A stretch of DNA of 64,000 bases, taken from assembly GCA_040905665.1 (NCBI GenBank), contig JBBDRD010000025.1, positions 52,227 to 116,226 of the forward strand. The letters run 5' to 3'. This document shows positions 50,251 to 59,008 of this stretch, in pieces. The number at the start of each line of letters is the position of its first letter. Within the stretch, counting starts at the first letter, position 1. A program made the translations under genes and the position numbers. This stretch comes from DASVCN01 sp040905665 (GTDB lineage Bacteria > Deinococcota > Deinococci > Deinococcales > Trueperaceae). The notes beneath the pieces were generated by a model, which worked only from the letters and a program-made list of their open reading frames with translations, was not told where the DNA came from and ran no database searches.

Positions 50251-51672
50251 TTATCCCGGAAGGTCTTTGGATGGACCCGGTAAACCCTGCGCGTCGGTCT
50301 CGGACTCGTTCGCCTCCGACTCGTTCGCCTCGGACTCGTTCATTTCGAAGCCGATTGACTGCGACTCGTTTGTGTCGGTTTCCGCGCTGCTCGAACGTTC
50401 AGAACGCGACTCGTCGAAGTATTCGAAGACCGCTCCGCCGATCTGCACCTCTTCACCATCACGCGCGCCCGCCTTGGCAAGCAGCTTGTTGACTCCCTGG
50501 GAGGTGAAGTGATGCTGCAGGTAGGCCACCGCCTCCTTATTGTTGGGATCGAAGCGGGCCACGATTTCCTCGAGTGGCCGACCGCTCACGACCCAACCGG
50601 TACCCGCCATGTCGCGCCGCACTTGCAACGGCTGGGCGCGCACCGTTTTCACCTCTTGCTGTCGAGCCTCGAGCGCTGGCCGCTCGGGCAGCAGAGCGAA
50701 GAGGGTATCGCGCAAGCTGTCGAGAGCGTCGCCGCGCTCGGCCGATACCGACACGACCGGCAATCCGAACCCGGCGAGCTCCCGCTCGAGATCAACCACT
50801 TCGCTAGGGTCAGCCAAATCCACCTTGTTGAGGACGACGACCGATGGCAGCTCGAGCAGTGAGGGATCGTACTCCTCGAGTTCATGACGCAACGCCTTGA
50901 ACTGCACTGGCGGGGCCTCGGCGATATCGAGCACGAAGACCAGCAGACGGGTTCGCGAAATATGCCTCAGGAACTCCAGGCCCAGCCCCTTGCCCAGGTG
51001 CGCATCCTCGATGATTCCGGGGATGTCGGCCAAGGTGAGGCGCACCATGCCGCTCTCGACACCGCCTTCAACCACGCCCAGATTGGGCGTAAGCGTCGTG
51101 AACGGGTAGGAGGCGATCACCGGCCGGGCATTCGAAAGTACGGCCAGGAGACTCGACTTGCCGGCATTGGGGTAACCCACCAGGCCGGCGTCGGCGATAG
51201 TGCGCAGCTCCAGCCTCAAGCGCCGCTTCTCGCCGGGTGTCCCGTACTCGTGGAATCGTGGCGCCTGCCGCCTAGAGGTAGCGAACGAAGCATTCCCGCG
51301 ACCGCCCACTCCCCCGCGCGCCACCAGCGCCTGCTCGCCCACCTCGATCAGGTCGGCGACTAACTCACCGCTGTCGATATCGCTAACGGTGGTGCCCACA
51401 GGAACCTGGAGGGTGAGATCGCCGGCGCTCTGGCCGGCCTTGTTGCGCCCTTCGCCCTGCATGCCCGTGCCTGCCCTGAATGAGCCGCCGCCCAGCAGCC
51501 GATCGAGGGAGGTGACGTCGTCAACCGCCACGAGATACACGCTTCCGCCGTCGCCCCCATGCCCCCCGTCGGGCCCGCCCTTGGGCATGTACTTGAGGCG
51601 CAGGAAGGAAAGTCCTCCGTCGCCGCCCTTGCCGCCCTGGACGACTATGTCGAGAGTATCTCTGAACGCCAT
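50251..51672 (-). CDS. obg: GTPase Obg/CgtA
   Basis: 473 residues. The Gly-rich N-terminal Obg fold holds GGKGGDGGLSFLRLKYMPKGG; the G domain has GYPNAGKSSLL (G1), DIPGIIEDAH (G3) and NKVDL (G4), and an OCT domain follows. The last 40 residues are an acidic tail with NESEA repeats. Obg acts in large-subunit assembly and stress control. It follows rpmA, the usual rplU-rpmA-obg order. Confidence 0.97.
   Translation of the reverse strand: MAFRDTLDIVVQGGKGGDGGLSFLRLKYMPKGGPDGGHGGDGGSVYLVAVDDVTSLDRLLGGGSFRAGTGMQGEGRNKAGQSAGDLTLQVPVGTTVSDIDSGELVADLIEVGEQALVARGGVGGRGNASFATSRRQAPRFHEYGTPGEKRRLRLELRTIADAGLVGYPNAGKSSLLAVLSNARPVIASYPFTTLTPNLGVVEGGVESGMVRLTLADIPGIIEDAHLGKGLGLEFLRHISRTRLLVFVLDIAEAPPVQFKALRHELEEYDPSLLELPSVVVLNKVDLADPSEVVDLERELAGFGLPVVSVSAERGDALDSLRDTLFALLPERPALEARQQEVKTVRAQPLQVRRDMAGTGWVVSGRPLEEIVARFDPNNKEAVAYLQHHFTSQGVNKLLAKAGARDGEEVQIGGAVFEYFDESRSERSSSAETDTNESQSIGFEMNESEANESEANESETDAQGLPGPSKDLPG
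50303..50347 (-). repeat. 15-bp tandem repeat encoding the Obg C-terminal tail
   Basis: Three 15-bp units on the plus strand, GACTCGTTCGCCTCC and variants, encode NESEA pentapeptides in the Obg tail. Frame is kept whatever the copy number. Confidence 0.88.
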
Positions 51673-51688
51673 CGTCCTCCTCCACGAA

Positions 51689-51716
51689 CGAACGCGGCCC
51701 TTAGGAGCCGCGTTCG
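51689..51716 (-). terminator. Hairpin between rpmA and obg
   Basis: A perfect 10-bp stem, CGAACGCGGC with GCCGCGTTCG, and an 8-nt loop, lies 70 bp past the rpmA stop and before obg. The U-tract is weak, so it may act as a partial terminator or attenuator in the rplU-rpmA-obg unit. Confidence 0.55.
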
Positions 51717-51786
51717 GAATTCTCCATGTTTCGGCGCATCAGAGGACGCGCCATGTCCAACCCTTACGCCTGTAACGGCTAGTGCG

Positions 51787-52065
51787 TCAATCGGCGGCGA
51801 TAGCCTCCTCGGCACGGCCCTCGATACTGATGAACCGACCCTTACCACCCCGGTTACGGAAGCGAACGACTCCATCAAGAAGCGCGAACAGGGTGAAGTC
51901 CTTACCTACGCCCACATTCTTGCCCGGATGAAAACGGGTGCCGCGTTGCCGCACCAGAATACTTCCCGCGTTCACTACTTGACCGTCGAAGCGCTTCACG
52001 CCCAGGCGCTTTGACTGACTGTCGCGCCCGTTCTTGGAGCTTCCTACACCCTTTTTGTGTGCCAT
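51787..52065 (-). CDS. rpmA: 50S ribosomal protein L27
   Basis: 92 residues starting MAHKKGVGSSKNGRDS, the conserved L27 N-terminus near the peptidyl-transferase centre, with GSILVRQRGTRFHPG and VGVGKDFTLFAL. It has no N-terminal cleavage extension seen in Firmicutes. It follows rplU by about 25 bp. Confidence 0.98.
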   Translation of the reverse strand: MAHKKGVGSSKNGRDSQSKRLGVKRFDGQVVNAGSILVRQRGTRFHPGKNVGVGKDFTLFALLDGVVRFRNRGGKGRFISIEGRAEEAIAAD

Positions 52066-52090
52066 GGCTCTCTCCTCGCCCTCCCGGCGT

Positions 52091-52393
52091 CTAGCCTAGT
52101 CCGGTAATGCGGACTTCGGTATACGGCTGACGATGACCGGTCTTGCGCCGGTAATTCGCCTTCGCCTTGAACTTGTAGATATGCAGCTTGGGGCCGCGCC
52201 CATGACTGAGCACTTCGGCCTTGACCGTGGTGCCCTCGACGAGTGGGGTACCGATCTTGACGCTCTCGCCACCGCTCATGAGAACGGGAAGCTCAACGAC
52301 ATCACCCGGCTCGGCTGCCAGGCCCTCGAGCTTGAGGACATCGCCCTCGATTACACGGTACTGCTTGCCGCCTGACTTGATGATTGCGAACAT
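52091..52393 (-). CDS. rplU: 50S ribosomal protein L21
   Basis: 100 residues from ATG 52393: MFAIIKSGGKQYRV start, KIGTPLVEG in the middle, and the closing KANYRRKTGHRQPYTEVRI. The longer in-frame extension upstream is Ser/Pro-rich and not part of L21. First gene of the rplU-rpmA-obg cluster. Confidence 0.98.
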   Translation of the reverse strand: MFAIIKSGGKQYRVIEGDVLKLEGLAAEPGDVVELPVLMSGGESVKIGTPLVEGTTVKAEVLSHGRGPKLHIYKFKAKANYRRKTGHRQPYTEVRITGLG

Positions 52394-52668
52394 GTACTGC
52401 TCCTCTGTGAGCCGTGCCTGGCTATTGTCGATCACGCGGGCGCCTTGCGCCGGGCTTGGGGCTGGGCTTGGGGAGTGGTGCCGTGCACGCACTGCTCAGA
52501 CCCGATACGGCAGGTCGGCGCGCTGCCGCCAGAAAGGAGATTATAGCCGAGGAGCGGTCCGTCCGCAAGCAGCCTTAAACGATCACCTGCGCCGCCGGTG
52601 CATCGGGGTGCCAAGCCGTGCCTCCTGTGCGGCAATCTCGGCGATGGGCTCGAGCCTGCTGCCCCGGT

Positions 52669-53694
52669 TCAGTCGCCGGAAACCGGTTCGCGGTCAAGCC
52701 GCAGCTCGATGCGACCATCCCGGATCCTGACGTCGAATGCCGTCTGCGGTGACGTCGCCGGCCCGTGCTTGATGGTGCCGTCGCGCATGTCGAACACCGA
52801 GTCGTGCCAGGGGCACTGGACAAAGCACTCGCGAATAGTCCCCTCCTCCAGCGGGCCGCCGGCATGGCTGCACACCGCGCCGATGGCGTACACCTGCCGC
52901 TCGTCGCGGTAAAGCATCACGCTCTTGCCATCCACCTCCACCCGCTTGGACTTGCCCAAAGCGAGTTCGTCCGCTCCTAGTACGCCTGTCCATTCACGCG
53001 GTTCGGTAAATCGTTCGCCATGATCGACCCCCACTCGTTCGCGGTAGACCATGTGCCCGCCCAACCAAGCGGAAAACATGGTTGCACCCAGCGCGGCGGC
53101 CGAAAGTGCAAGGCCGCTGCGTCGTCGTCCACGCCTGCGCTCGAGTAGAGATAGACCGTATAGGGCCAGAGAGGCGCTGTTGAGTAGAGCGTGACTGGTG
53201 GCAGTCTTGGAAGCCGACTTGGGCAGCGTGGAGTAGTCGGTCATGCCCGCTAGCGCTGTGGGAATCGCCGTTACCGTACCGATGGCGGTTAGCCGATCGG
53301 CCATCTTCTGCGTGTTCCGGTCCCTGGTAATCGCGCCGATCCCATCGAATATCGCACCGTAGGTCCACGCGCCAATGGTTGCGTCGGTGAGTACCGGATG
53401 GAGTGGATGTCCGAGCCAGGTTCCATGCAGGAAGTCGGCGATTCGCCGCGTTCGATTTCCGCCGCTAAGCACCGCCCTATGCAGCGACTGGCCTACGGTG
53501 AGTCCCACCTCACCGGATCGTTCCAGCAGTTTCCTCGAACTGTCGAGTACGACCGAGGATGGCGCTTTGCCGTGGGGGTGGTCACTCTCCATAGCAGCGA
53601 CGCCTCCACTCTTGACGCTTCCTCCCCACGGGTTCTCGGTCCTGTCCCTGCCTGTGTTCTCATTGCCTGCCTTCTCACTGCCTAGCCGCGCCAT
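52669..53694 (-). CDS. DUF2231 membrane domain fused to Rieske [2Fe-2S] domain
   Basis: 341 residues. The N-terminal 40 are a low-complexity tail encoded over short repeats. The DUF2231 region (about 90-215, four helices, with HGTWLGHPLHPVLTD) is followed by a Rieske domain (about 235-341) with CSHAGGPL and CPWHDSVFDM. Similar fusions occur in actinobacteria and Deinococcus; a membrane redox role is inferred. Start at ATG 53694 or at later Met. Confidence 0.88.
   Translation of the reverse strand: MARLGSEKAGNENTGRDRTENPWGGSVKSGGVAAMESDHPHGKAPSSVVLDSSRKLLERSGEVGLTVGQSLHRAVLSGGNRTRRIADFLHGTWLGHPLHPVLTDATIGAWTYGAIFDGIGAITRDRNTQKMADRLTAIGTVTAIPTALAGMTDYSTLPKSASKTATSHALLNSASLALYGLSLLERRRGRRRSGLALSAAALGATMFSAWLGGHMVYRERVGVDHGERFTEPREWTGVLGADELALGKSKRVEVDGKSVMLYRDERQVYAIGAVCSHAGGPLEEGTIRECFVQCPWHDSVFDMRDGTIKHGPATSPQTAFDVRIRDGRIELRLDREPVSGD
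53650..53694 (-). repeat. 15-bp degenerate tandem units at the start of the DUF2231-Rieske gene
   Basis: Units GCCTGTGTTCTCATT and GCCTGCCTTCTCACT at 53650 and 53665, with a diverged third unit over the start codon. The reading frame is kept. Confidence 0.65.
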
Positions 53695-53766
53695 GTTTTC
53701 CTCCCCATATCCGCAGGCTAGGCTTCGAGAGGCGGCACGACCGTAGGCGAGTGCCCGGAGCGCTTA

Positions 53767-54177
53767 CTAGTGCGCCGGAACCGGAGTTCCGCCTACCCCC
53801 AGGTCCCCTAAAGCCGACCTAAGGGCAGTGATCTCTAGCGGCTTGGTGATGCAAGCGACCGGCTTGGCATGGGCGACTTCACGCCCCACGCGCTCAAGCT
53901 CTTCGGGGCCGGCGGTGAGGATCACCACCGGCAAGTGGCGTGTACGCTCCGACGAACGGAGTTCCGTGAGCAGCTCGAGACCGGACAGATGCACGAACTT
54001 TAGCCCGAGAAGCAGGGCGGAAGGCAGTTCCTCTGCCTCCCGCAGGTAGCTGAGCGCCTGAGCGCTGTCGCTTATCGTGTAAACGTCCGCACGGCGCCCT
54101 AGTCTTCGCAGTTCCCGAAGAGCCAGGTAGACGTCATCTGGATTCTCGTCGACAAGTAGCAATAACGGATCCCCCAC
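53767..54177 (-). CDS. Response-regulator receiver protein lacking the phospho-acceptor Asp
   Basis: 136 residues, GTG start, a single receiver domain. The acidic pair (VDENPDD), the Thr (LTAGPEE) and the Lys (ITKPLE) are present, but the phosphorylated Asp is replaced by Gly58 in SALLLGLKFVHLSGLELL. It should fold as a receiver but not accept phosphate in the usual way. It lies about 180 bp downstream of the histidine kinase gene on the same strand. Confidence 0.87.
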   Translation of the reverse strand: MGDPLLLLVDENPDDVYLALRELRRLGRRADVYTISDSAQALSYLREAEELPSALLLGLKFVHLSGLELLTELRSSERTRHLPVVILTAGPEELERVGREVAHAKPVACITKPLEITALRSALGDLGVGGTPVPAH

Positions 54178-54355
54178 TCCAACTCCTTACCGGGCCGTGG
54201 CGATAAATCCCAACCACGCTCGTGCCGGCCCTTGCGTCAAACCTTTGCCATCTCCAAATGCACACCGTAAGCCAGTTCACCATTAGCTCAATAGAAGCGC
54301 GTGATAGTCAAGGAAGGTGACAACTGCTCCTAGATCCTCAGGCTCCAGCTGGCGC

Positions 54356-56341
54356 CTAAAGCCCTATCGTGAAATAGAAAGTGGCACCCTCCCCGGCCTT
54401 GCCCTCTGCCCAAATCCGTCCTCCGTGCCGCAGTAACACCCGTTGTGCGACGGCCAGTCCGATCCCAATTCCTTCGAAGTGTGACGTGTGCAGCCTCTGA
54501 AACGGGGTGAACAGCTTGTTGTAATAGGCCATCTCGAAACCGAGTCCATCGTCGCGCACGAAGAAGACGTTTTCGCCGTCCAGATCGGTAGTTCCTATCT
54601 CGATACGCGACTTTTGGCGCATGCGAGAGAACTTCCAGGCGTTGTCTATGATGTTTGCAACGGCGACCTGGAAGAGTTCGCGGTCCGCCCGAGCACTCAT
54701 CCCCGGCTCTATCCGAACTTCGACCTCACGCTCAGGGTTTCTCTCTTGTAGCTCGCGTACCAGCCCAGCGGCCATGTCGCTAAGGTCAAGCTCCTCGATC
54801 TCCAGCTCGCCTCGTGAGAGGCTCAACAGGGTGAGTAGGGCGTCGATGAGGATCCCCATTCGCGAAGCCGCCGCCCTGATGCGCTCTAGGCTGCTCACTC
54901 CCTCGGAGTCGAGTCGGTCGCTGTAATCGTCGAGCAGGGTCTGGCTAAAGCCGTCGATGCCTCGCAGCGGTGTTCGCAGGTCGTGCGAGACGCTGTAGGC
55001 AAACGCCTCCAATTCGCTTAGGACGTTACTGAGATCCCGGGTTCGCTTATCCACTCGCTCCTCGAGGTCACGGTTGAGGGAGCGTATCTGGGCGAACAGA
55101 CGTGAGTTTTCGACAGCCACCGAGGCCCTGGCGGAGAGCTCCTCGAAGAACACAACGTCCTCCTCGCCATACCCCCGACCCGACTCGGCGGTGGCGAGCG
55201 TGAGCGCACCGAAGGCGGTTCCACGAGCGACGAGTGGCACGACAATGAGCGATTCCAGTCCCACTAGGCGCAAAAGCTGCAGGTGTTCGGGGTTCTGGGC
55301 AGCCGCCGCCATATCGGCCTCGGTTACCTTGGGCAGATACTGAGTAACACCGGTGGCAATGACGGTGATCGGCCCAGGACTGCCTTCGCGCAGCTTGTAG
55401 CTGGTCTGCATGTGCAGCGCCGTCTTCGCCTTCTTGGGGTCCTGATGAACGACGGAAAGGGGCCTGGGGTCGCCGTTCTCGTCCAGGATGTCGATTGCAC
55501 ACCAATCGGCCCAGCGCGGAACTACCAGGGCGGTGAGACGCCGCAGAGTCTCGCCGAAATCGAGCGACGAGGCCAACAAATGGCTCGCCTCCGCCAGAAA
55601 GGAGAGCCGGGCGCCGGAGGTTTCGGCTGACTGACGGGCCACACGCTCGAGCTCGAACAGCCGTTCCCGCTCCCGCTCGGCCGCCATCCGCTCTTCTATC
55701 TGCAGTTCGAGTTCAACCACCAGGTTGGCCAGGTCGTGTTCCCGCCTCAGGGCGGCGGCGTGGGCGCTCTTCAACTCGACGCCAAAGCGCTCCAGGACCA
55801 GGGCCAGGAGCGCAGTGATCAGGATGAAGGCGATAAGGAGGGTGCCTGGTTGCGTGGAGCCGGTATCGGTACCGATCCAAGTTGCGCCGGCCGCCTCGAG
55901 CAGAAAGACGGTGGTTACAACGCCTATACTCGCCGCGCTGCTGGCGATGAGGGCTCGTCGTCCCACCAGTAGGGCAGCAAACGCGATCGGGACCGAGTAG
56001 GCGAAGAGAAATGGTGAAAAGCCCAACACACCAGACTGCAAAGTCTCCCAAGCAAGCGTCACGATACTGCCGGTGATGACGAGGCCCACGGCTTGCCCCA
56101 CCTTTCCTACACGCAGTCGGGCGAGCGCCAATGCCGAAACGGCGGACAGGCCCAGCAGCAAGAAAGTTCCCGTGATGCTTATGGTGCCGGTGCCCAGGAA
56201 GAAGGAGGACAGTACGACCAGTAGGATCGGGACAGCCATCAGCGCCAGTAGCAGGACTCGGACCGAACCAACTAGCGTTTGTTGGACGGTATCACCGTCG
56301 CTTCGCCGGGGGCCCTGGTGGTCTTCGAGCCGGTCGAACAT
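54356..56341 (-). CDS. Membrane-bound sensor histidine kinase with GAF domain
   Basis: 661 residues from ATG 56341, with GGGAG six bases upstream. About six membrane helices (residues 25-190), a coiled coil, a GAF domain (roughly 245-405; ESLIVVPLVARGTAFGALTLA), HisKA with AYSVSHDLRTPLRGID, and HATPase with NIIDNAWKFS and GIGIGLAVAQRV. This is the phytochrome-type kinase group. The adjacent receiver at 53767 is the likely partner, but it lacks the acceptor Asp. Confidence 0.92.
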   Translation of the reverse strand: MFDRLEDHQGPRRSDGDTVQQTLVGSVRVLLLALMAVPILLVVLSSFFLGTGTISITGTFLLLGLSAVSALALARLRVGKVGQAVGLVITGSIVTLAWETLQSGVLGFSPFLFAYSVPIAFAALLVGRRALIASSAASIGVVTTVFLLEAAGATWIGTDTGSTQPGTLLIAFILITALLALVLERFGVELKSAHAAALRREHDLANLVVELELQIEERMAAERERERLFELERVARQSAETSGARLSFLAEASHLLASSLDFGETLRRLTALVVPRWADWCAIDILDENGDPRPLSVVHQDPKKAKTALHMQTSYKLREGSPGPITVIATGVTQYLPKVTEADMAAAAQNPEHLQLLRLVGLESLIVVPLVARGTAFGALTLATAESGRGYGEEDVVFFEELSARASVAVENSRLFAQIRSLNRDLEERVDKRTRDLSNVLSELEAFAYSVSHDLRTPLRGIDGFSQTLLDDYSDRLDSEGVSSLERIRAAASRMGILIDALLTLLSLSRGELEIEELDLSDMAAGLVRELQERNPEREVEVRIEPGMSARADRELFQVAVANIIDNAWKFSRMRQKSRIEIGTTDLDGENVFFVRDDGLGFEMAYYNKLFTPFQRLHTSHFEGIGIGLAVAQRVLLRHGGRIWAEGKAGEGATFYFTIGL

Positions 56342-56497
56342 TGCCACTCCCGTCATCTCAAAGTGAAATCGACGTACTGCACCTGCCAAAGCAACCGGGC
56401 CACTGCCGCTTGAACCACCGGAAACCGGTATGGTCGTTACTATTAACCGTCCACTCCAGTCTACTCCTCAGGAGTGGACCGATTTGCGAGGGAAACT

Positions 56498-57136
56498 ATG
56501 AACGAACTACATTCTGCTCGCATCGCCGCGGCCGCCGGTGAGCCGCTCGCGAGCGCCCTGGGCGCCGTGATCATGTTGCATGGGCGAGGCGACTCGGCGT
56601 CCGGAATTCTTCAGTTTTCCGAGGCAATTACCGTGCCGGGAGTTGCCTACGTCGCTCCGCAGGCAGCGGACAACACCTGGTATCCGGACTCGTTCTTGGC
56701 TCCGCTCGAGAGCAACGAGCCGTGGCTGAGCTCAGCCTTACAGGCAGTAGGAGGGGTATTGGAACAGGTCGGGGAAGCGGGCATACCGCCAGTACGCGTC
56801 GTGCTGCTGGGCTTTTCACAGGGGGCGTGTCTCGCAACCGAGTTCGCTGCTCGCAACGCCACTCGCTACGGTAGCGTCGTAGGGCTCAGTGGGGGACTTA
56901 TCGGACACGACGGGACTCCTCGCGACTACAAGGATTCACTCGACGGGACACCGGTTTTCCTGGGGTGCAGCGACATCGATGCCCATATTCCGGTTGAGCG
57001 CGTCCATGAAACGGCCCGCGTGCTGGAGAGCTTGAACGCCCAGGTCGAGAAGCGTATTTACCCCGGCATGGGGCACACGATCAACGAGGATGAGGTCGAG
57101 CGAGTGAGGGCGTTGCTGCAAGGGGTTTTGGTTTGA
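56498..57136 (+). CDS. Alpha/beta-hydrolase, carboxylesterase/phospholipase family
   Basis: 212 residues starting at MNELHSARI (56498), preferred to the frame's first ATG. The nucleophile elbow LGFSQGACLA, Asp in CSDIDAHIP and His in MGHTINEDE form the triad; VIMLHGRGDSASGI is the oxyanion region. This is the YpfH/acyl-protein thioesterase-like group. It is divergent from the histidine kinase. Confidence 0.9.
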   Translation: MNELHSARIAAAAGEPLASALGAVIMLHGRGDSASGILQFSEAITVPGVAYVAPQAADNTWYPDSFLAPLESNEPWLSSALQAVGGVLEQVGEAGIPPVRVVLLGFSQGACLATEFAARNATRYGSVVGLSGGLIGHDGTPRDYKDSLDGTPVFLGCSDIDAHIPVERVHETARVLESLNAQVEKRIYPGMGHTINEDEVERVRALLQGVLV

Positions 57137-57334
57137 AGTCGGCCGGTCAACGGCAATGTATCGTGACGACTTGCGCAAAATGAGACGAGCCAGTAAGATG
57201 AATCGTTCCGAAGAAGTCACAAAGGGGCTTTTCGTAGCGGCGACCAGATGTTCAGCTGGACATTTAATGAGTGTCGTCAAGTTAGCAATGCCGACTCCGG
57301 CTCGATCCGGCTAGTGGCAGTTAGGGAAGTATTC

Positions 57335-57559
57335 ATGGCAACAGGCAAAGTAAAATGGTTCAACGGTGACAAGGGCTTTGGTTTCGTACAGCCCGACGAA
57401 GGCGGCGCGGATCTGTTCGTGCATTACAGCGCGATTCAGGGCGGCGGCTTCCGTAGCCTCAACGAAGGCGACGAAGTTGAATTCACCGTGGGACAGGGCC
57501 AAAAGGGCCCACAAGCCCAGAACGTTTCGGTAACCAGAGAAGCTCCTCAGCGCGACTGA
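57335..57559 (+). CDS. Cold-shock protein
   Basis: 74 residues, start ATG 57335. RNP1 KGFGFV and RNP2 LFVHYSAI are both present in the five-strand OB fold. CspA-like proteins bind single-stranded RNA and DNA. A leader of unknown start extends from the esterase stop at 57136; it is AT-richer than its neighbours. Confidence 0.96.
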   Translation: MATGKVKWFNGDKGFGFVQPDEGGADLFVHYSAIQGGGFRSLNEGDEVEFTVGQGQKGPQAQNVSVTREAPQRD

Positions 57560-57576
57560 ACGTTTGGTCAAACGTT
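57559..57576 (+). terminator. Short inverted repeat at the end of the cold-shock gene
   Basis: AACGTTT and AAACGTT flank a 4-base loop (GGTC) immediately after the stop and are followed by TTGG. The stem is AT-rich and weak, so termination here is only possible. Confidence 0.35.
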
Positions 57577-57629
57577 TTGGCCATCACTCAAGGAATAGCG
57601 CGACCGTGGTCTAGACCCCGGTCAATTAT

Positions 57630-57669
57630 AGCGGCGCGGCAACAGGTAAAAACCTGTTACCGCGCCGCT
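57630..57669. terminator. Long hairpin between convergent cold-shock and ferritin-like genes
   Basis: A 40-nt inverted repeat: 10 GC-rich pairs (AGCGGCGCGG/CCGCGCCGCT), one mismatch, 7 pairs (AACAGGT/ACCTGTT) and an AAAA loop. It is well placed to end both transcripts, though the U-tracts are poor. Confidence 0.6.
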
Positions 57670-57734
57670 GTTCGTGTGCTGTACCGCTACCGTCACACCG
57701 CTCGCCGTCCAGCTACCCAGTAGCCGATAACAGT

Positions 57735-57780
57735 TTATAGCGACCTAGGCAACCCAATTATAGCGACCTAGGCAACCCAA
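57735..57780. repeat. 23-bp perfect tandem duplication
   Basis: Two identical 23-bp units, 57735-57757 and 57758-57780, each containing TATAGCGACCTAGGCAAC. A partial third copy (GCAACTTAGGCAAGG) runs into the last codons of the ferritin-like gene. Confidence 0.92.
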
Positions 57781-57785
57781 GCAAC

Positions 57786-58295
57786 TTAGGCAAGGCCCTC
57801 CATCTCGTACTCCCGCAGGAACCCTTCGAACAGTCGGCGGTGACCCTGCTCATCTCGCAAGATGCTTATCACCATATCGTTGGTGACAGGGTCGGCGCCC
57901 TCGGTCACTTCGACTATGTGCGTGTAGAGTTCGATCGCCTTGGTTTCGGCGTCGATAACTCCCTTGACCACATGCACTACGTCGGTCTGACTGGCGGGCG
58001 GCTGGAGACTGCCCTGACTGGCTTTGAACTCCAGTGAACCCGGCACCACCCCATAAAGCTCCTTGATACGCTTGCCGAACTGCTGGGCGTGTTGCAGCTC
58101 CTCTTGGATGTCTCCTTCGAGGGCTTCAATGATCTCCTGAGCACGAACACCATCGGGATTGATGGAGTTGCTCACGTAGTTCATCACCGTTTCCAGCTCG
58201 GCGAAATATGCCTGCTTGAGCAACTCGACTATCTGCTCTCGCTTCTTCCCCGCGTTATCTGCGAGTATTCCCTCACTTGCAGAATGCATCGTCAT
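57786..58295 (-). CDS. Ferritin-like / bacterioferritin-type protein
   Basis: 169 residues in a four-helix bundle with iron-ligand pairs: YFAELETVMNYV, ELQHAQQFGKR, and EVTEGADPVTNDMVISILRDEQGHRRLFEGF. The ExxH motifs in helices support a di-iron site. The family stores iron or detoxifies peroxide. The stop lies next to a 23-bp tandem duplication. Confidence 0.85.
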   Translation of the reverse strand: MTMHSASEGILADNAGKKREQIVELLKQAYFAELETVMNYVSNSINPDGVRAQEIIEALEGDIQEELQHAQQFGKRIKELYGVVPGSLEFKASQGSLQPPASQTDVVHVVKGVIDAETKAIELYTHIVEVTEGADPVTNDMVISILRDEQGHRRLFEGFLREYEMEGLA

Positions 58296-58551
58296 TCGAA
58301 AACACTCCCTTCGTTAATCGACGGTTACGAGTCGTTATCGGCGGACCACAGAGGTCACCGGGGCCCACGCGCCAAGACCGTCACGCGTCAAACCGTGGCA
58401 GCACTTTAAGTGAGCGCTCCGGCGCCTCACAATGGCGGGACACGCATTCTGTTGTAGTCGCTAGGAGTGCGTGCTAGCCTTCGTGCAAACAGGGGTGCAA
58501 GGAGAATCTGGCGGGTTGACCGCGAATGCCCCTGTCGTCGGGAGGTGGAGC

Positions 58552-58947
58552 ATGTCGGACCGTGGAGTCAAAAGCGCAGGGGCGATGGTTCAAGGTGCCA
58601 AAAGCCGAATTCAAAATCTCGACCCGGATCAGGTAGCCAAGGAGCTGGAGTCGGGGGAAGCTCTGCTCGTCGACGTACGAGACGCGCCGGAGCGTGAGGA
58701 GCACGGCGCCATTCCGGGGGCACTTCACATACCACGGGGGATGCTCGAGTTCCGAGCCGATGCCGGCACCCCGTACCACAATAGTGAACTTCGGCCCGAC
58801 AGGCGGATCATCCTGGCGTGCGCTTCCGGCGGCCGCTCGGCACTCGCTACCGACCTTTTACAAGAGATGGGTTACAAGAACGTCGCGAATCTCGCTGGCG
58901 GCTTCAAAGCGTGGCAAGAGAGCGGCCTTCCGGTGGACAAGGTCTGA
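58552..58947 (+). CDS. Rhodanese-domain sulfurtransferase
   Basis: 131 residues from ATG 58552, with GGGAGGTGG upstream. The single rhodanese domain has VDVRDAPEREEHG and catalytic Cys in ILACASGGRSALATD, then YKNVANLAGGFKAW. It carries persulfide sulfur; partners are not visible. It is convergent with the second Ku gene. Confidence 0.93.
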   Translation: MSDRGVKSAGAMVQGAKSRIQNLDPDQVAKELESGEALLVDVRDAPEREEHGAIPGALHIPRGMLEFRADAGTPYHNSELRPDRRIILACASGGRSALATDLLQEMGYKNVANLAGGFKAWQESGLPVDKV

Positions 58948-59008
58948 TTGGAGCGCGCAACCTGTTGATGGAGTGACCGACGAGACGCGGGCCCTCCCGG
59001 CTACGCCC

